Below are positions 1 to 8,993 of a stretch of 64,000 nucleotides of DNA, piece after piece. Both the position numbers and the translations under genes were made by a program. The stretch's first letter is position 1. Each line of letters starts with the position of its first letter. The notes beneath the pieces are model-generated. The model worked only from the letters and a program-made list of their open reading frames with translations, was not told the DNA's origin and ran no database searches. The stretch is from a bacterium (GTDB lineage: Bacteria; Chloroflexota; Anaerolineae; Caldilineales; Caldilineaceae): positions 62,001 to 126,000 of the forward strand of contig WGMT01000044.1 of the NCBI GenBank assembly GCA_016124945.1, read 5' to 3'.

Positions 1-2445
1 CCCATGCATATCTTCTACAGCCAAGAAGTGCGCATGTACGGCCTCGAACTACTGCTTGGTGTGCTGAGTACGGGCCTTTTCTGGCAGATGATCACATCGC
101 CGAACGCCTGGAAAGGTTGGCCGCGCAACCGTGTCCTCTACGTGTTGACGACAACGGCGTTGCTCTACACCGAGTACTACGCCGTCCTCTTGCCTGTGGC
201 GCACTTCCTTTGGGGCATGTGGCAGGCACGCACAGAACGAGGGCGTATTTGGGCGCTGCTTACCACCGGCGTTGCCATTTCACTGCTCTACCTGCCTTGG
301 TTGCTCTACGCTGTCCCCTCGTTGTTGAGCTACATTCCCAACAAAGTGATTGCCGACGCCGATCAATCGTTGTCTTTGCCGCTTTACCTTTGGCGTCATC
401 TAGCGGCTTTCCTAACCGGCCATGTCGCCCCCCTGTACGTGGACATCAGTCGACTTCAGTTTGGCGGCGTAGTGGCAGGATTGCTTTTGCTGATTGTCGG
501 CGGCCTTCTCAGCCGTCGCCCCAATCGTGGGCCTCTCGCACAATATCCCGCCCCTCGCCCCTCGCCCCTCGCCTTCCTATCGCTGATCCTGCTGCTTGCC
601 TTCACCGTGGGGTTTTTGCTCAACCTGCGCCTGCCGTTTTTCCCCGAAGGTGGCGAGCGTGTCCTTTTCTTTGTGCTGCCCTACTTTTTGCTGGGCATTG
701 CTACTTTATTGGCCACTTCCCGAGTCGCTCCGTTTGGGCTGCGTGCAGTGCAGGGGATGACCGCACTGACCATCGTCGTGTGTGCTGGACTGGGCGTCTA
801 CGTTTTTGCGACAACGCCCCGCTATGCAGAAAACGACTACCGCCCATTGATGCGCCAAATTGTGGAGCAAAGCCGCTCTGAAGATACCGTCTTCGTCGTC
901 TTTCCCTGGCAGATTGGCTATTGGCGCGCCTACGCCCCCGTCTGGGGACGCAACGTGATCGACGGCCCTCGTGCTGTACTCAGCCCTAGCCCGTCCTGGG
1001 GTGAGCCTGTGGCGCGCACCCTCGACGCTGCGCTTGCTGAGGGCGCTGTCTGGTTTCCGGCGCACCTGGCGCTAGGCGCTTTCCTCGAACGCGAAGTTGA
1101 GCGTCACCTTTCTGCGGCGGCGGTGCAGTTCGAAAACCGTTGGTACAACCCTTCCACTCGGCTTGGTGGATGGCGTCAAGTGGAGTTGTCACAGCCGAAG
1201 ACGTTGGGCGGTACCGTTGATTTTGGGCCGGTACGGCTAGGCACACGGAGCGGTGTGGACGGTCAACCTGTGCGCAGCGCCAACGAAGTGGTGGCTGTCA
1301 CCCTGGCCTTTGACGCCATCGCCCCTGAGGCCATGCCGCTGGTGATTGCGCTGCGTCTCATCGATGATGAGGATCGAATCTGGGCAGGCCGTGATATCCA
1401 GGTGAATGACGGTGATCCTTTGGCACAGGGAGAGCCTGTGATGGTGGGGTTTTTGGTGCCGGTAGGGCTGCCACCGGCCACCTATCGGGTGGCACTGGGG
1501 GTGCGCCCTGCAGACGCACTGCAACTTCTGCCTGTGAACACTGCCGCCGGCCCGCGCGATTTGGCGCCGTTTGGTAGCGTACAAGTGATGGAACCGGCAG
1601 AGGCACAGCTTCCCTTGCGTTTGCCGATCCAGCGACCACTGGCTGAACCTGTCCACCGCGATGGGGTTGATTTCCTCGGCTTTTCGGGTTACGATCCAGC
1701 GGTGCCCACCCTGGCGGGTACCGAGTTGAATCTCAGCCTATTCTTGCACAAAGAGGCGCTGAACCTGCCGCCATACCAGCTTTACGTCGGGCTTCTGGAT
1801 AGTGAAGGCCAGGGTGTCGCCGGCTGGGAAGGCTGGCCGTTGGGCGACTATCCCACCAGCATCTGGCCCGAAGACGCACTTGTGCGCGTGCCCATTGGCT
1901 TTTACCTTCCCGCTGCACTTACCCCGGGTGACTACACACTCGTCGCCGGCATTGTCGAGCCGAGCACCGGTTTGCGTTCGTCGCCGGTGCAATTGGGGAG
2001 CCTGCCGGTAAGCCAACGCCAAATTCGCGTTGACGTCCCCGCGCCGCAGTTTGCACTTACGCCGCCGGTGCAGGTAGGCACCCACGCACGCCTCATCGGC
2101 TACGACATGACCGTCCTTGAAGAGTCACTGGCTGTAACGCTCTACTGGGAAGTTTTACAGACATTGCTGCCGCCGCATCAGGTCTTATTCCACCTCACCA
2201 CCGCCGATGGGACGATCCTGGCGCAGGACGACGGCGTCCCCGGTGTTCGGGCCGTCTCCGCACCGTCGGGGACGTGGTTGCCCGGCGAGATCCTGGTCGA
2301 TCCACATGTGGTGCCCTACACAGCAGACTCCGCCGACAGCCTCATGATCCGCACTGGTCTCTATGTGCCGTCAACCGGCGTGCGCCTGCCTATTGTCGTC
2401 GATGATGTGATTGTCGGCGATTCGATTGAGCTGCCTGTGCCGTGA
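1..2445 (+). CDS. GT39/ArnT-like membrane glycosyltransferase, 5'-truncated
   Basis: The reading frame is open from the window edge, so the N-terminus is missing; the ATG at position 4 is probably internal, because it lies just before SQEVRMY, which matches the conserved 'SxExRMY' loop of dolichyl-phosphate-mannose-type (GT39/PMT/ArnT) glycosyltransferases. About eight hydrophobic segments follow within the first 290 residues, then a long soluble beta-rich C-terminal part of about 500 residues containing repeated immunoglobulin-like strands. Family knowledge: such enzymes move a sugar from a polyprenyl phosphate carrier to a lipid or protein on the outer face of the membrane. The large extracytoplasmic tail is unusual and could bind glycan. 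The donor-site Asp/Glu motif of the first loop is not in the window, so the catalytic assignment rests on the partial match. Confidence 0.7.
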   Translation, partial: PMHIFYSQEVRMYGLELLLGVLSTGLFWQMITSPNAWKGWPRNRVLYVLTTTALLYTEYYAVLLPVAHFLWGMWQARTERGRIWALLTTGVAISLLYLPWLLYAVPSLLSYIPNKVIADADQSLSLPLYLWRHLAAFLTGHVAPLYVDISRLQFGGVVAGLLLLIVGGLLSRRPNRGPLAQYPAPRPSPLAFLSLILLLAFTVGFLLNLRLPFFPEGGERVLFFVLPYFLLGIATLLATSRVAPFGLRAVQGMTALTIVVCAGLGVYVFATTPRYAENDYRPLMRQIVEQSRSEDTVFVVFPWQIGYWRAYAPVWGRNVIDGPRAVLSPSPSWGEPVARTLDAALAEGAVWFPAHLALGAFLEREVERHLSAAAVQFENRWYNPSTRLGGWRQVELSQPKTLGGTVDFGPVRLGTRSGVDGQPVRSANEVVAVTLAFDAIAPEAMPLVIALRLIDDEDRIWAGRDIQVNDGDPLAQGEPVMVGFLVPVGLPPATYRVALGVRPADALQLLPVNTAAGPRDLAPFGSVQVMEPAEAQLPLRLPIQRPLAEPVHRDGVDFLGFSGYDPAVPTLAGTELNLSLFLHKEALNLPPYQLYVGLLDSEGQGVAGWEGWPLGDYPTSIWPEDALVRVPIGFYLPAALTPGDYTLVAGIVEPSTGLRSSPVQLGSLPVSQRQIRVDVPAPQFALTPPVQVGTHARLIGYDMTVLEESLAVTLYWEVLQTLLPPHQVLFHLTTADGTILAQDDGVPGVRAVSAPSGTWLPGEILVDPHVVPYTADSADSLMIRTGLYVPSTGVRLPIVVDDVIVGDSIELPVP

Positions 2446-2532
2446 TGCAACTTTTCGTGCCTGCGTGCGTATTGATTTTTAGTGCGAACAACACATACTA
2501 TCACCGAGCGTAGACTCGCTAAGGAGACAAAA

Positions 2533-3060
2533 ATGGACGACAAACGACTTGAACAGGCCGAAGAGCAAGCAATTGACAACCTCACCGGTCACGCCAAAAC
2601 CGACGCTGCCTCAGAACAGGTCACTGGCGAGCAACCCACTGCTGAGCAATCTGCTGCTGACCAGAAGGCCACTGAAGAATTGACCGCTGAGATCGCGCGG
2701 CTGGCTGAGGCTTTCACCAACGCCGTGCGCGCCGCCTGGAACAGCGACCAGCGCCGTCAACTGGAACATGACCTCAGTCGAGGTCTGCGCGGGTTGGTAG
2801 AGAATGTCGAAGGCCGCCTGCTGGAGTTCAACCGCAGTGAGCAAGGACAAGACCTGCGCGAGCAAGCCGAACGGGTGGTCGAGAAAGTGCGCACCAGCAA
2901 GGTCACCGAAGACGTGCGCGACGGCCTCACCAAGGGCCTAAGCGCTGTCGCCGCCGAACTCCAGGAATTCGCCGAGCGCATGGAACAAGGCCGTGCCGAA
3001 GAAGGCAAGACGGCGGCGAGCGATGCGCAGGATATTCCGGTGGAGAAAGAGCAGAAGTAG
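2533..3060 (+). CDS. acidic, Glu/Ala/Gln-rich helical protein of unknown function
   Basis: This is a 175-residue protein with no family I recognise. ATG 2533 is chosen over an upstream GTG (2482) because AAGGAG lies at 2521-2526, six bases before it. The first 50 residues are low-complexity and rich in Glu, Gln, Ala and Thr. Residues 55-155 are predicted by eye to form long amphipathic helices with heptad-like spacing and many charged residues. There is no signal peptide or membrane segment, so it should be cytoplasmic or membrane-peripheral. The stop codon TAG is also the first base triplet of a 7-bp tandem repeat that opens a long inverted repeat downstream. It faces the epimerase gene convergently. 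Confidence 0.7.
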   Translation: MDDKRLEQAEEQAIDNLTGHAKTDAASEQVTGEQPTAEQSAADQKATEELTAEIARLAEAFTNAVRAAWNSDQRRQLEHDLSRGLRGLVENVEGRLLEFNRSEQGQDLREQAERVVEKVRTSKVTEDVRDGLTKGLSAVAAELQEFAERMEQGRAEEGKTAASDAQDIPVEKEQK

Positions 3061-3070
3061 TGCGTAGTCC

Positions 3071-3273
3071 GTAGTGCGTGTACCACTTGACGATCTGAAT
3101 TGATATTGGAAAGCGCCAAGTGTACACGTATCGCAGGGGTAAGACTTGGCGCGCTGTTGGCAAACATCAAAAAAACGCTCGGGGATATCTCCCGGGCGTT
3201 TTTTCATAAATTTGACCAAAGTGCATCCCAATGTCAACTCAAATCGTCAACTGGTCCACGTACTACGCACTAC
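3071..3273. repeat. ~200-bp imperfect palindrome filling a convergent gap
   Basis: The left arm 3071-3109 and right arm 3228-3273 are inverted copies: GTAGTGCGT, then CCA(C/G)TTGACGAT, then TGA(T/C)ATTGG can be matched in both. Further matches inside the arms lead into the central terminator hairpin at 3169-3204. The left end carries 7-bp units (TAGTGCG, TAGTCCG, TAGTGCG) that begin in the stop codon of the 2533-3060 gene. The right arm ends four bases from the stop codon of the epimerase gene. The element therefore occupies the whole space between two convergent stops. I see no ORF in it. Confidence 0.75.
3169..3204. terminator. bidirectional rho-independent terminator
   Basis: The hairpin pairs AAAAAACGCTCGGGGA with its complement (two G-T wobbles) around a short ATATC loop and ends in TTTTTT on both strands. 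It lies between the convergent genes ending at 3060 and 3277 and is the centre of the larger palindrome. Confidence 0.8.
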
Positions 3274-3276
3274 CTT

Positions 3277-4401
3277 TCACGGCCACCCAAACACAACCTT
3301 CGCCAGCTTCAAAATCCCCTGGCTCCAGGGGACGCGGTGTGAGACGCCGCTTTTGTTCTCGAATTCGTGTAGATGCTCGATATACCAGATGTAGTTGCGC
3401 ACCAACGCTTCTTTGTTTGAGTACACTGGCTGCCAGCCCAACACCTGCTTTGCCTTGTCTATGGAGACAAACGAGTCGGTGGAGGCCGTTTCGTAGACCC
3501 ATTTGTAGAGCGGCGACAGGTGCATCGCTTCGAGGACGCGTAACGTCCAGATCGCAGGCGCTGCCGGTAGGGGAATGATGCGCTTGCCGTGCCCTGCATA
3601 GTCGAGGACCGCCTGGTAGTCCTCTTTCATCGTTGTAAAGTTTTCGGCCCCGATGTTGAAGACGTCGTTGACCCGATCCCGCTCCAACGTGGCAGCAAGG
3701 TAGATGGCCGCGCACAGATCCGCCACATCGAGCAATTGGTAACGGTTGTTGCCGCTGCCCAGCATGGGGAAATTCTTGCCGTCTTTGGCCCAGTCGTAGA
3801 AGAGCGCAAAGACACCAAGCCGCTCCGGCCCGATAAATGATTTGGGGCGGATCACAGGCACGCACATGCCTTCGGCGCGGAAGTCGGCGCAGATCTCCTC
3901 GGCCTTTACCTTTGCCTCGCCGTACGGTCCTACGCCATCGAGCCGATCGTTTTCGAGCAGGGGGTGGTGATCGGGGATGCCGTAGACGGCCGTCGACGAA
4001 ATGTGGATCATGCGCTCTACGCCTGCATCCTGTGACGCCTGCAACACGGTGCGAATGCCGTCAATGTCGGTGGAGTAGATATCTTCGGCTTTGTAGAGCG
4101 GCAGGGCGGCGGCGGTGTGGATCACCATATCTACGCCCTGGATCGCCCGATCCACGTCGGCGCGGTTGCGAATATCCCCGATGTGAATCGTCACCTGTCC
4201 ACGTTCGGGGTAGTCGAAGTCGGCGATGTCCAGGGAAACTACCTTATGTCCGCGCGCCAGTAGGTAGCGCGTCATGTTGATGCCCAGGAAACCGGCCCCG
4301 CCGGTAAGCAAAAATGTCTTTGTGGCGACTGCTTTGTCGTCTACTGTTTTGTCTTTTGTGCCGGTGGATTGTGTTGGAACGCTCTGATCACTGATGGACA
4401 T
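3277..4401 (-). CDS. NAD(P)-dependent epimerase/dehydratase (extended SDR)
   Basis: This 374-residue protein starts at ATG 4401, with GGGAG nine bases upstream. A charged, disordered N-terminal stretch of about 27 residues precedes the Rossmann motif GGAGFLG at residues 34-40. The active-site signature of extended short-chain dehydrogenases is visible: Ser135/136, then Y160-x3-K164. Family knowledge: these enzymes use bound NAD(P) to epimerise, dehydrate or reduce nucleotide sugars or lipid-linked substrates; the closest subclass could also be 3-beta-hydroxysteroid dehydrogenase-like. The substrate cannot be read from sequence. It lies 44 bp behind the Nudix gene on the same strand, so the two are probably cotranscribed. 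Its stop codon is four bases from an inverted-repeat arm. Confidence 0.85.
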   Translation of the reverse strand: MSISDQSVPTQSTGTKDKTVDDKAVATKTFLLTGGAGFLGINMTRYLLARGHKVVSLDIADFDYPERGQVTIHIGDIRNRADVDRAIQGVDMVIHTAAALPLYKAEDIYSTDIDGIRTVLQASQDAGVERMIHISSTAVYGIPDHHPLLENDRLDGVGPYGEAKVKAEEICADFRAEGMCVPVIRPKSFIGPERLGVFALFYDWAKDGKNFPMLGSGNNRYQLLDVADLCAAIYLAATLERDRVNDVFNIGAENFTTMKEDYQAVLDYAGHGKRIIPLPAAPAIWTLRVLEAMHLSPLYKWVYETASTDSFVSIDKAKQVLGWQPVYSNKEALVRNYIWYIEHLHEFENKSGVSHRVPWSQGILKLAKVVFGWP

Positions 4402-4445
4402 GGAACTGTCTCCCAGAATAAGTCCAAGAAAAAGTACGTCTGATA

Positions 4446-4976
4446 TTAGTCGCCGTCAGGGCGCTGCGGCTGTTGCGCCAGCCACGCCTGGATTAGCGTT
4501 GTGGTCGACTCAAAAGCCAGATCGGCGGGGACGGCATCGGGTGGAAACCAACCGGCGTCGGTCACATCGTCGCCGATACGGTCAAGGGCAAGATCGCCGG
4601 CAGGAGACGCCGTAAAAGCTAACACGATCCCCACTCGTCGCCCTTCACCGTTGTTCATCGGGTAGATCTGAATCAAATCTTGCACATCAACGGCCAGCCC
4701 CACTTCTTCGGCCAGTTCCCGTTGCAGCGCGTTTGCCGGCATCTCACCTGCGTCCATGTAACCGCCGGGCAACGCCCAACGTCCTTTCGCCGGGTCTACG
4801 CCGCGCTGGACAAGCAAAATGTGGTCCTGGTGAATTACCAGCGCAATCACGGCAACCTTGGGATCAGGGAATTGGACAAAACCGCACGAGGGACAACAAG
4901 GGCGGACTTGTTCGAATCTAAACGCTTCCACCAGTGTGGTGGCGCAAAATGGGCAGAACCGATATCTCTTTGCCAT
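4446..4976 (-). CDS. Nudix hydrolase with N-terminal zinc ribbon
   Basis: The protein has 176 residues. An N-terminal zinc ribbon is formed by C8-x2-C11 and C28-x2-C31. A complete Nudix box follows: G72, E78, then REL-AEEVGL at residues 86-94, including the metal-binding RExxEE core. The zinc ribbon plus Nudix order resembles NADH pyrophosphatase-like and ADP-ribose pyrophosphatase-like enzymes, which hydrolyse nucleoside diphosphates linked to another moiety. The exact substrate is unknown. The start at 4976 is chosen because the Zn-ribbon begins immediately after it; the longer reading frame reaches into REP-like DNA. A TATAAT box lies ten bases upstream of the ATG and there is no Shine-Dalgarno sequence, so the message is probably leaderless. 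It is followed by the epimerase gene. Confidence 0.9.
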   Translation of the reverse strand: MAKRYRFCPFCATTLVEAFRFEQVRPCCPSCGFVQFPDPKVAVIALVIHQDHILLVQRGVDPAKGRWALPGGYMDAGEMPANALQRELAEEVGLAVDVQDLIQIYPMNNGEGRRVGIVLAFTASPAGDLALDRIGDDVTDAGWFPPDAVPADLAFESTTTLIQAWLAQQPQRPDGD

Positions 4977-4985
4977 CGACAGATT

Positions 4986-4991
4986 ATTATA
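4986..4991 (-). promoter_or_regulatory. -10 box giving a leaderless Nudix transcript
   Basis: TATAAT on the minus strand ends ten bases before ATG 4976, which places the expected transcription start at or within about three bases of the start codon. No good -35 box is seen at the usual distance. Confidence 0.55.
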
Positions 4992-5057
4992 CCGGAAGCA
5001 CTGTAGATTCCCTAAACAATAGCGGGGATGGGTGTACTTCAAGTTGGTGGCGCACCA

Positions 5058-5124
5058 CAGTGTCAGGCACTGTGGCGAGCGTACATGCTTTGACGGGTGA
5101 TGCACTGGCCCGTGCCTGGCACTG
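5058..5124. repeat. REP-like palindrome, copy 1 (GTGCCWGGCAC family)
   Basis: CAGTGTCAGGCACTG (5058-5072) and GTGCCTGGCACTG (5112-5124) are inverted copies separated by about 40 bases, with further weaker complementarity outside them. The same core occurs at 16960-17024 and 25820-25889. It lies between the divergent Nudix and radical-SAM genes. Confidence 0.75.
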
Positions 5125-5233
5125 TTAGCACCAGGTTGCATTACACCCTCCGTCGATGCTACTCGTGCATCCACACCTGGGCAATGGTATACTTGGATGG
5201 TATCCGCGTCGCCTCATTCTAAACCGATTCGCC

Positions 5234-6127
5234 ATGTCTGAACCGTCCACTACGCCCCAATTTCATCTGGAAGCCCGACCCGCCTCCGGCGCATTGACCC
5301 GCACCGGCGGCTTTCTGACGGGTTTCACCCACACCCTTCAGCCCTACATCGGCTGCCGCTTCGGCTGCGACTACTGCTATGTACAAGGACTTAGCGTCCA
5401 CCATTTTCAACGCAACGGTCGCGCCTGGGGAGACTATGTCTACCCACGCACCGGCATCGCAGAGAAGCTGAGCGCCGAACTGGCCCGTCTTGAGCGGCGA
5501 GGACAATTGGCACAGACTGCCATCTTCATGTCTTCCACCACCGATCCTTACCAGGGTGTGGAACGGCGCTGGGCGTTGACGCGTGCCTGCCTGGAAGCAT
5601 TGACTGTGTGCCCGCCCGGCCTGCTCGTGGTGCAGACTCGTTCCCCGCTGGTGGCGCGTGATTTCGATCTGCTAGGTAGGCTGGGCGAACGCTGCTGGCT
5701 CAGTTTTACTGTGGAAACCGACAACGATGACGTGCGACGTCAACTGACGCCCAACTGCCCCGCCGTGGCGCAACGCTTTGACACATTGCGTCAAGCGATG
5801 GATGCCGAGATCCAGGTACAGGCTGCTGTCAGCCCCTGCTTGCCCTTTTCTACTGTAGACCAATTCGGCGCGCTGTTGATTGCGCATAGCCACCGTGTGG
5901 TGGTGGACACCTACGCCAGTGGAGACGGCAACCTGGGCCGTCGTACCGCAAAGACGGCGATCCCCGCGGCTTATGCTGCGTTAGATCTGGGTGATTGGCG
6001 TTCTGAGGAGCAGGCTCGCTCCCTCTACGATTGGTTGCACGAACGTATCGGTGATCGCGCGGGGTGGTCACAGGACGGCTTTACAACATTGGCGCGTCAA
6101 GTGACAGGAGACGCCACGTGCGGCTAA
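5234..6127 (+). CDS. radical SAM protein, spore photoproduct lyase-like (Rv2578c-type)
   Basis: This 297-residue protein carries the radical-SAM iron-sulfur motif C41-x3-C45-x2-C48 (CRFGCDYC), with the aromatic residue expected next to the last Cys. The N-terminal arrangement 'GFLTGFTHTLQPYIGCRFGCDYC' region and the later 'SSTTDPYQGVER' stretch are typical of the SPL-like/Rv2578c group of small radical-SAM proteins. Family knowledge: the cluster cleaves S-adenosylmethionine to generate a 5'-deoxyadenosyl radical; the substrate of this subgroup is not established. ATG 5234 is preferred to the upstream ATG 5156, which would add a non-conserved leader. Its last ten bases overlap the endonuclease V gene, so the two are translationally coupled, which fits a role near nucleic-acid repair, though this is an inference. 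Confidence 0.85.
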   Translation: MSEPSTTPQFHLEARPASGALTRTGGFLTGFTHTLQPYIGCRFGCDYCYVQGLSVHHFQRNGRAWGDYVYPRTGIAEKLSAELARLERRGQLAQTAIFMSSTTDPYQGVERRWALTRACLEALTVCPPGLLVVQTRSPLVARDFDLLGRLGERCWLSFTVETDNDDVRRQLTPNCPAVAQRFDTLRQAMDAEIQVQAAVSPCLPFSTVDQFGALLIAHSHRVVVDTYASGDGNLGRRTAKTAIPAAYAALDLGDWRSEEQARSLYDWLHERIGDRAGWSQDGFTTLARQVTGDATCG

Positions 6128-6789
6128 CCGTCTATCACAGCCACGGATGGGACGTGTCTCCACAAGAAGCTGTCGCCATTCAGCATCGGCTGGCGCCCCT
6201 CGTGCGCGAGCAAGCACTCCCTGCACCGATTGCCAACATCGCCGGCGTGGACATGAGCGTGCGTGGCGACCAGGTGCAGGCGGCGGTTGTGGTCTTGCGC
6301 CTGCCCGGTTTGGCGCGCATCGAAACCGCCATTTGGCAAGGGCCGGTACAGTTTCCCTACGTCACCGGCTTGCTCAGCTTCCGCGAAGTGCCTGCCGTGA
6401 TGCACGCCCTGGCAAAGCTCTCGGCCTTACCCGACCTGATCATGACCGATTCGCAAGGACGCGCCCATCCTCGCCGCCTGGGTTTGGCTTCTCACCTGGG
6501 CGTCTTGCTCGATGTCCCTGCCATCGGCGTCGCCAAGACACGCCTCACCGGCCAAACCCGCAGCGAGTTGCCACCTGAAGCGGGCGCACACCTGCCCTTG
6601 TGGGACAGAGACGAGGTGGTGGGTGAATTGGTGCGCACACGTGCCAATGTCAAACCTGTCTACGTGAGTGTGGGCCATCGCATCACCCTCGACGAAGCGG
6701 TGTCGTTGACGCTTTCCTGTGCAATCGGCTATCGGCTACCTGAACCGACGCGGCAGGCGCATCTGCTTAGCCGCGGCGAACTTAAGTAA
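6118..6789 (+). CDS. nfi: endonuclease V (deoxyinosine 3'-endonuclease)
   Basis: The protein has 223 residues, the normal length for the family. The catalytic acidic residues are visible: D45 in AGVDMSV, E90 in LLSFREVP and D111 in [14 protein letters not shown]. The loop before E90 reads [11 protein letters not shown], close to the PYIPGLLxFRE signature that wedges into DNA at the lesion. Family knowledge: it cuts the second phosphodiester bond 3' of deoxyinosine in DNA, in the cytoplasm, starting repair of deaminated adenine. The GTG start at 6118 is chosen because AGGAG lies at 6106-6110; it overlaps the end of the radical-SAM gene by ten bases. Confidence 0.93.
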   Translation: MRLTVYHSHGWDVSPQEAVAIQHRLAPLVREQALPAPIANIAGVDMSVRGDQVQAAVVVLRLPGLARIETAIWQGPVQFPYVTGLLSFREVPAVMHALAKLSALPDLIMTDSQGRAHPRRLGLASHLGVLLDVPAIGVAKTRLTGQTRSELPPEAGAHLPLWDRDEVVGELVRTRANVKPVYVSVGHRITLDEAVSLTLSCAIGYRLPEPTRQAHLLSRGELK

Positions 6790-6817
6790 TCTCCAACCCA
6801 TCACCAAGGATCAAATT

Positions 6818-7714
6818 ATGACGCTTTTCGGTGGTATTGAAGCGGGCGGCACCAAATTTGTCTGCGCTGTCGGCAGTGGACCGGATCACATTCTGGCGGA
6901 GGCTCGCTTCCCCACCACCACGCCGGCAGAGACATTGGGCCGAGCGATAGCCTTCTTCGACGAACAACGTAAGCAACACGAGATTGCCGCCTTTGGCATT
7001 GCCTCTTTCGGCCCAGTTGACGCCGATCCCTCTTCGCCGACCTTTGGCTATATCACCACCACGCCCAAGGTCGGCTGGCCCAACACCGACATTGTGGGCG
7101 CTTTCGCCCGCCAATATGGTGTGCCTGTGGGCCTGGATACCGATGTCAACGGCGCGGCGTTGGGCGAACACCGTTGGGGCGCCGCGCAAGGACTCGATAC
7201 CTTCGTCTACTGGACCATCGGCACCGGTTTGGGTGGCGGCGGCATGGTCAATGGCAAGTTGATCCACGGTTTGCTACACCCCGAAATGGGGCACATGGTG
7301 GTGCCGCATGATCGCAACCGCGATCCTTTCCCTGGGAACTGCCCTTACCACGGCGACTGCCTCGAAGGTCTAGCCGCCGGACCGGCATTGGAAGCGCGCT
7401 GGGGGCAACGGGGCGAAACGCTGCCGCCTGACCATGAAGCCTGGCTGTTGGAAGCGCACTATCTGGCGCTCGGGCTGGTGAATGTCATCACCATTGTGTC
7501 GCCGCAGCGTATCATCCTGGGTGGGGGGGTGATGGCGCAGCCTAGCGTCTTCCCGGCAGTACGCAGCGAAGTACAACGGCTGCTCAACGGCTACATCCAG
7601 ATGCCGGCCATCCTCAGCGAGATTGATCGCTACATCGTGCCGCCTGCGTTGGGCAACCAGGCGGGCGTCCTCGGCGCGATTGCGATGGCGCAAGATGCGC
7701 TGGCAGCGGCTTGA
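6818..7714 (+). CDS. ROK-family fructokinase
   Basis: This 298-residue sugar kinase starts at ATG 6818 with AAGGA at 6806-6810. The N-terminal GIEAGGTKF phosphate-binding motif (residues 6-14), the catalytic Asp in DTDVN (D109) and the second glycine loop IGTGLGGGG are all present. A zinc site is indicated by H159 and C175-PYH-GD-C181, in the spacing typical of the ScrK/GmuE fructokinase branch of the ROK family rather than the glucokinase branch. Family knowledge: ATP-dependent phosphorylation of fructose (some members also mannose) to the 6-phosphate. It lies 28 bp after endonuclease V and 112 bp before galT, suggesting a sugar-entry group. Confidence 0.88.
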   Translation: MTLFGGIEAGGTKFVCAVGSGPDHILAEARFPTTTPAETLGRAIAFFDEQRKQHEIAAFGIASFGPVDADPSSPTFGYITTTPKVGWPNTDIVGAFARQYGVPVGLDTDVNGAALGEHRWGAAQGLDTFVYWTIGTGLGGGGMVNGKLIHGLLHPEMGHMVVPHDRNRDPFPGNCPYHGDCLEGLAAGPALEARWGQRGETLPPDHEAWLLEAHYLALGLVNVITIVSPQRIILGGGVMAQPSVFPAVRSEVQRLLNGYIQMPAILSEIDRYIVPPALGNQAGVLGAIAMAQDALAAA

Positions 7715-7732
7715 ATGGTAACCAGGTGACTA

Positions 7733-7812
7733 GCGCGCGAACCGCTCAGTAACTTGCCACTCGCAACTCAATGCATTGACTTGCAACCGCCACCTGCCAC
7801 CTACCACCTGAT
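7733..7812. repeat. intercistronic palindrome with 7-bp units
   Basis: Between the ROK stop codon and the galT ribosome binding site, GGTAACCAGGTGAC-like sequence is partly complementary to three 7-bp units CCACCTG/CCACCTA/CCACCTG at the far end, and CAATGCATTG forms the middle. No ORF is present. Confidence 0.5.
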
Positions 7813-7826
7813 TCAGGAGCCAATCT

Positions 7827-8879
7827 GTGACATCTTCCTTCGATCCAACGGAACACCCGCATCGGCGGCGTAATCTACTCACCGGTGATTGGGTACTGGT
7901 CTCTCCGCATCGCACCAAGCGCCCCTGGCAAGGACAGGTCGAGAAGACGCCGCCGGAAGAGCGTCCTCGCTATGACCCGACCTGTTATCTTTGCCCGGGC
8001 AATGCGCGCGCCGGTGGCGTCGTCAATCCCCAGTACGAGAGCACCTACGTCTTCACCAATGATTTTGCCGCCATCCTGCCAGGCACGCCCAGCATGGACA
8101 TTAGCTGTCCTCCCTTTTTCCTGGCCGAAGCGGAGACGGGCACCAGCCGTGTGATCTGCTTCAGCCCACGTCATGATCTAACGCTGGCAGAGATGGAATT
8201 GGCGGATATTCGGCGCGTGGTCGATGTGTGGGCCGAACAAATCGAAGAATTGGGCAGTGATCCCAACATCGGCTATGTGCAACTCTTCGAGAATCGTGGG
8301 GCGATGATGGGCAGTTCCAACCCTCACCCGCATGGACAGCTCTGGGCCAACCGGCGCATCCCCACCGAGCCGGCCAAGGAAGATCACAACCAGCGCGCCT
8401 ACTTTGAGCATCACAACTCGCCTCTGCTCCTCGATTATTTGGGGGCTGAGCTGGATGCAGGGGCGCGACTGGTGATTGAGAACGATGCCTGGGCTGTTGT
8501 GGTACCCTATTGGGCCGTGTGGCCGTTTGAGACACTACTGCTGCCCAAACGTCATGTGCTGCAACTGCCCGATCTGGGCGACGACGAGCGCAATGCACTG
8601 TCGTCGATCCTCAAACGGCTGCTTACCCGCTACGACAATCTTTTCGAGACGAGCTTCCCTTATTCTATGGGCTGGCACGGTCAACCCACCGATGGCGGAC
8701 GCTACCCGCACTGGCAGGTCCACGCGCACTTTTACCCGCCGCTGCTCCGTTCGGCTACGGTGAAAAAGTTCATGGTGGGCTATGAAATGCTGGCCACACC
8801 TCAGCGCGACATCACGCCGGAACAGGCTGCGGCGCGTCTGCGTGAGCAGAGTGAAGTCCATTATCGGCAGCGACTGTAA
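7827..8879 (+). CDS. galT: galactose-1-phosphate uridylyltransferase
   Basis: The protein has 350 residues, the usual length. It shows the Leloir-pathway GalT signature SNPHPHGQ at about residues 164-171, where H169 is the nucleophile that is uridylylated, and the Zn-site pair C53-x2-C56 in CYLCPGN. Further family blocks, [10 protein letters not shown] at the N-terminus and the LPKRH region, are clear. Reaction: UDP-glucose + galactose 1-phosphate to glucose 1-phosphate + UDP-galactose, in the cytoplasm. The GTG start at 7827 has AGGAG eight bases upstream. No galK or galE is adjacent; the preceding ROK kinase may serve a related sugar. A perfect hairpin terminator follows. Confidence 0.96.
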   Translation: MTSSFDPTEHPHRRRNLLTGDWVLVSPHRTKRPWQGQVEKTPPEERPRYDPTCYLCPGNARAGGVVNPQYESTYVFTNDFAAILPGTPSMDISCPPFFLAEAETGTSRVICFSPRHDLTLAEMELADIRRVVDVWAEQIEELGSDPNIGYVQLFENRGAMMGSSNPHPHGQLWANRRIPTEPAKEDHNQRAYFEHHNSPLLLDYLGAELDAGARLVIENDAWAVVVPYWAVWPFETLLLPKRHVLQLPDLGDDERNALSSILKRLLTRYDNLFETSFPYSMGWHGQPTDGGRYPHWQVHAHFYPPLLRSATVKKFMVGYEMLATPQRDITPEQAAARLREQSEVHYRQRL

Positions 8880-8913
8880 CCCTCCTTGGATAAAACTTGC
8901 GATCTGGGCCAAC

Positions 8914-8952
8914 AAATAGGGGCAAGGAACGTTTGGTTCCTTGCCCCTATTT
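8914..8952. terminator. bidirectional terminator, 17-bp perfect stem
   Basis: AAATAGGGGCAAGGAAC pairs perfectly with its complement around a GTTTG loop, with A/T-rich flanks on both sides. It separates convergent galT and the secreted-protein gene. Confidence 0.85.
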
Positions 8953-8993
8953 CTATTATGAATACCGAGGACTCTAGCCCTCAACTCGTCTGT

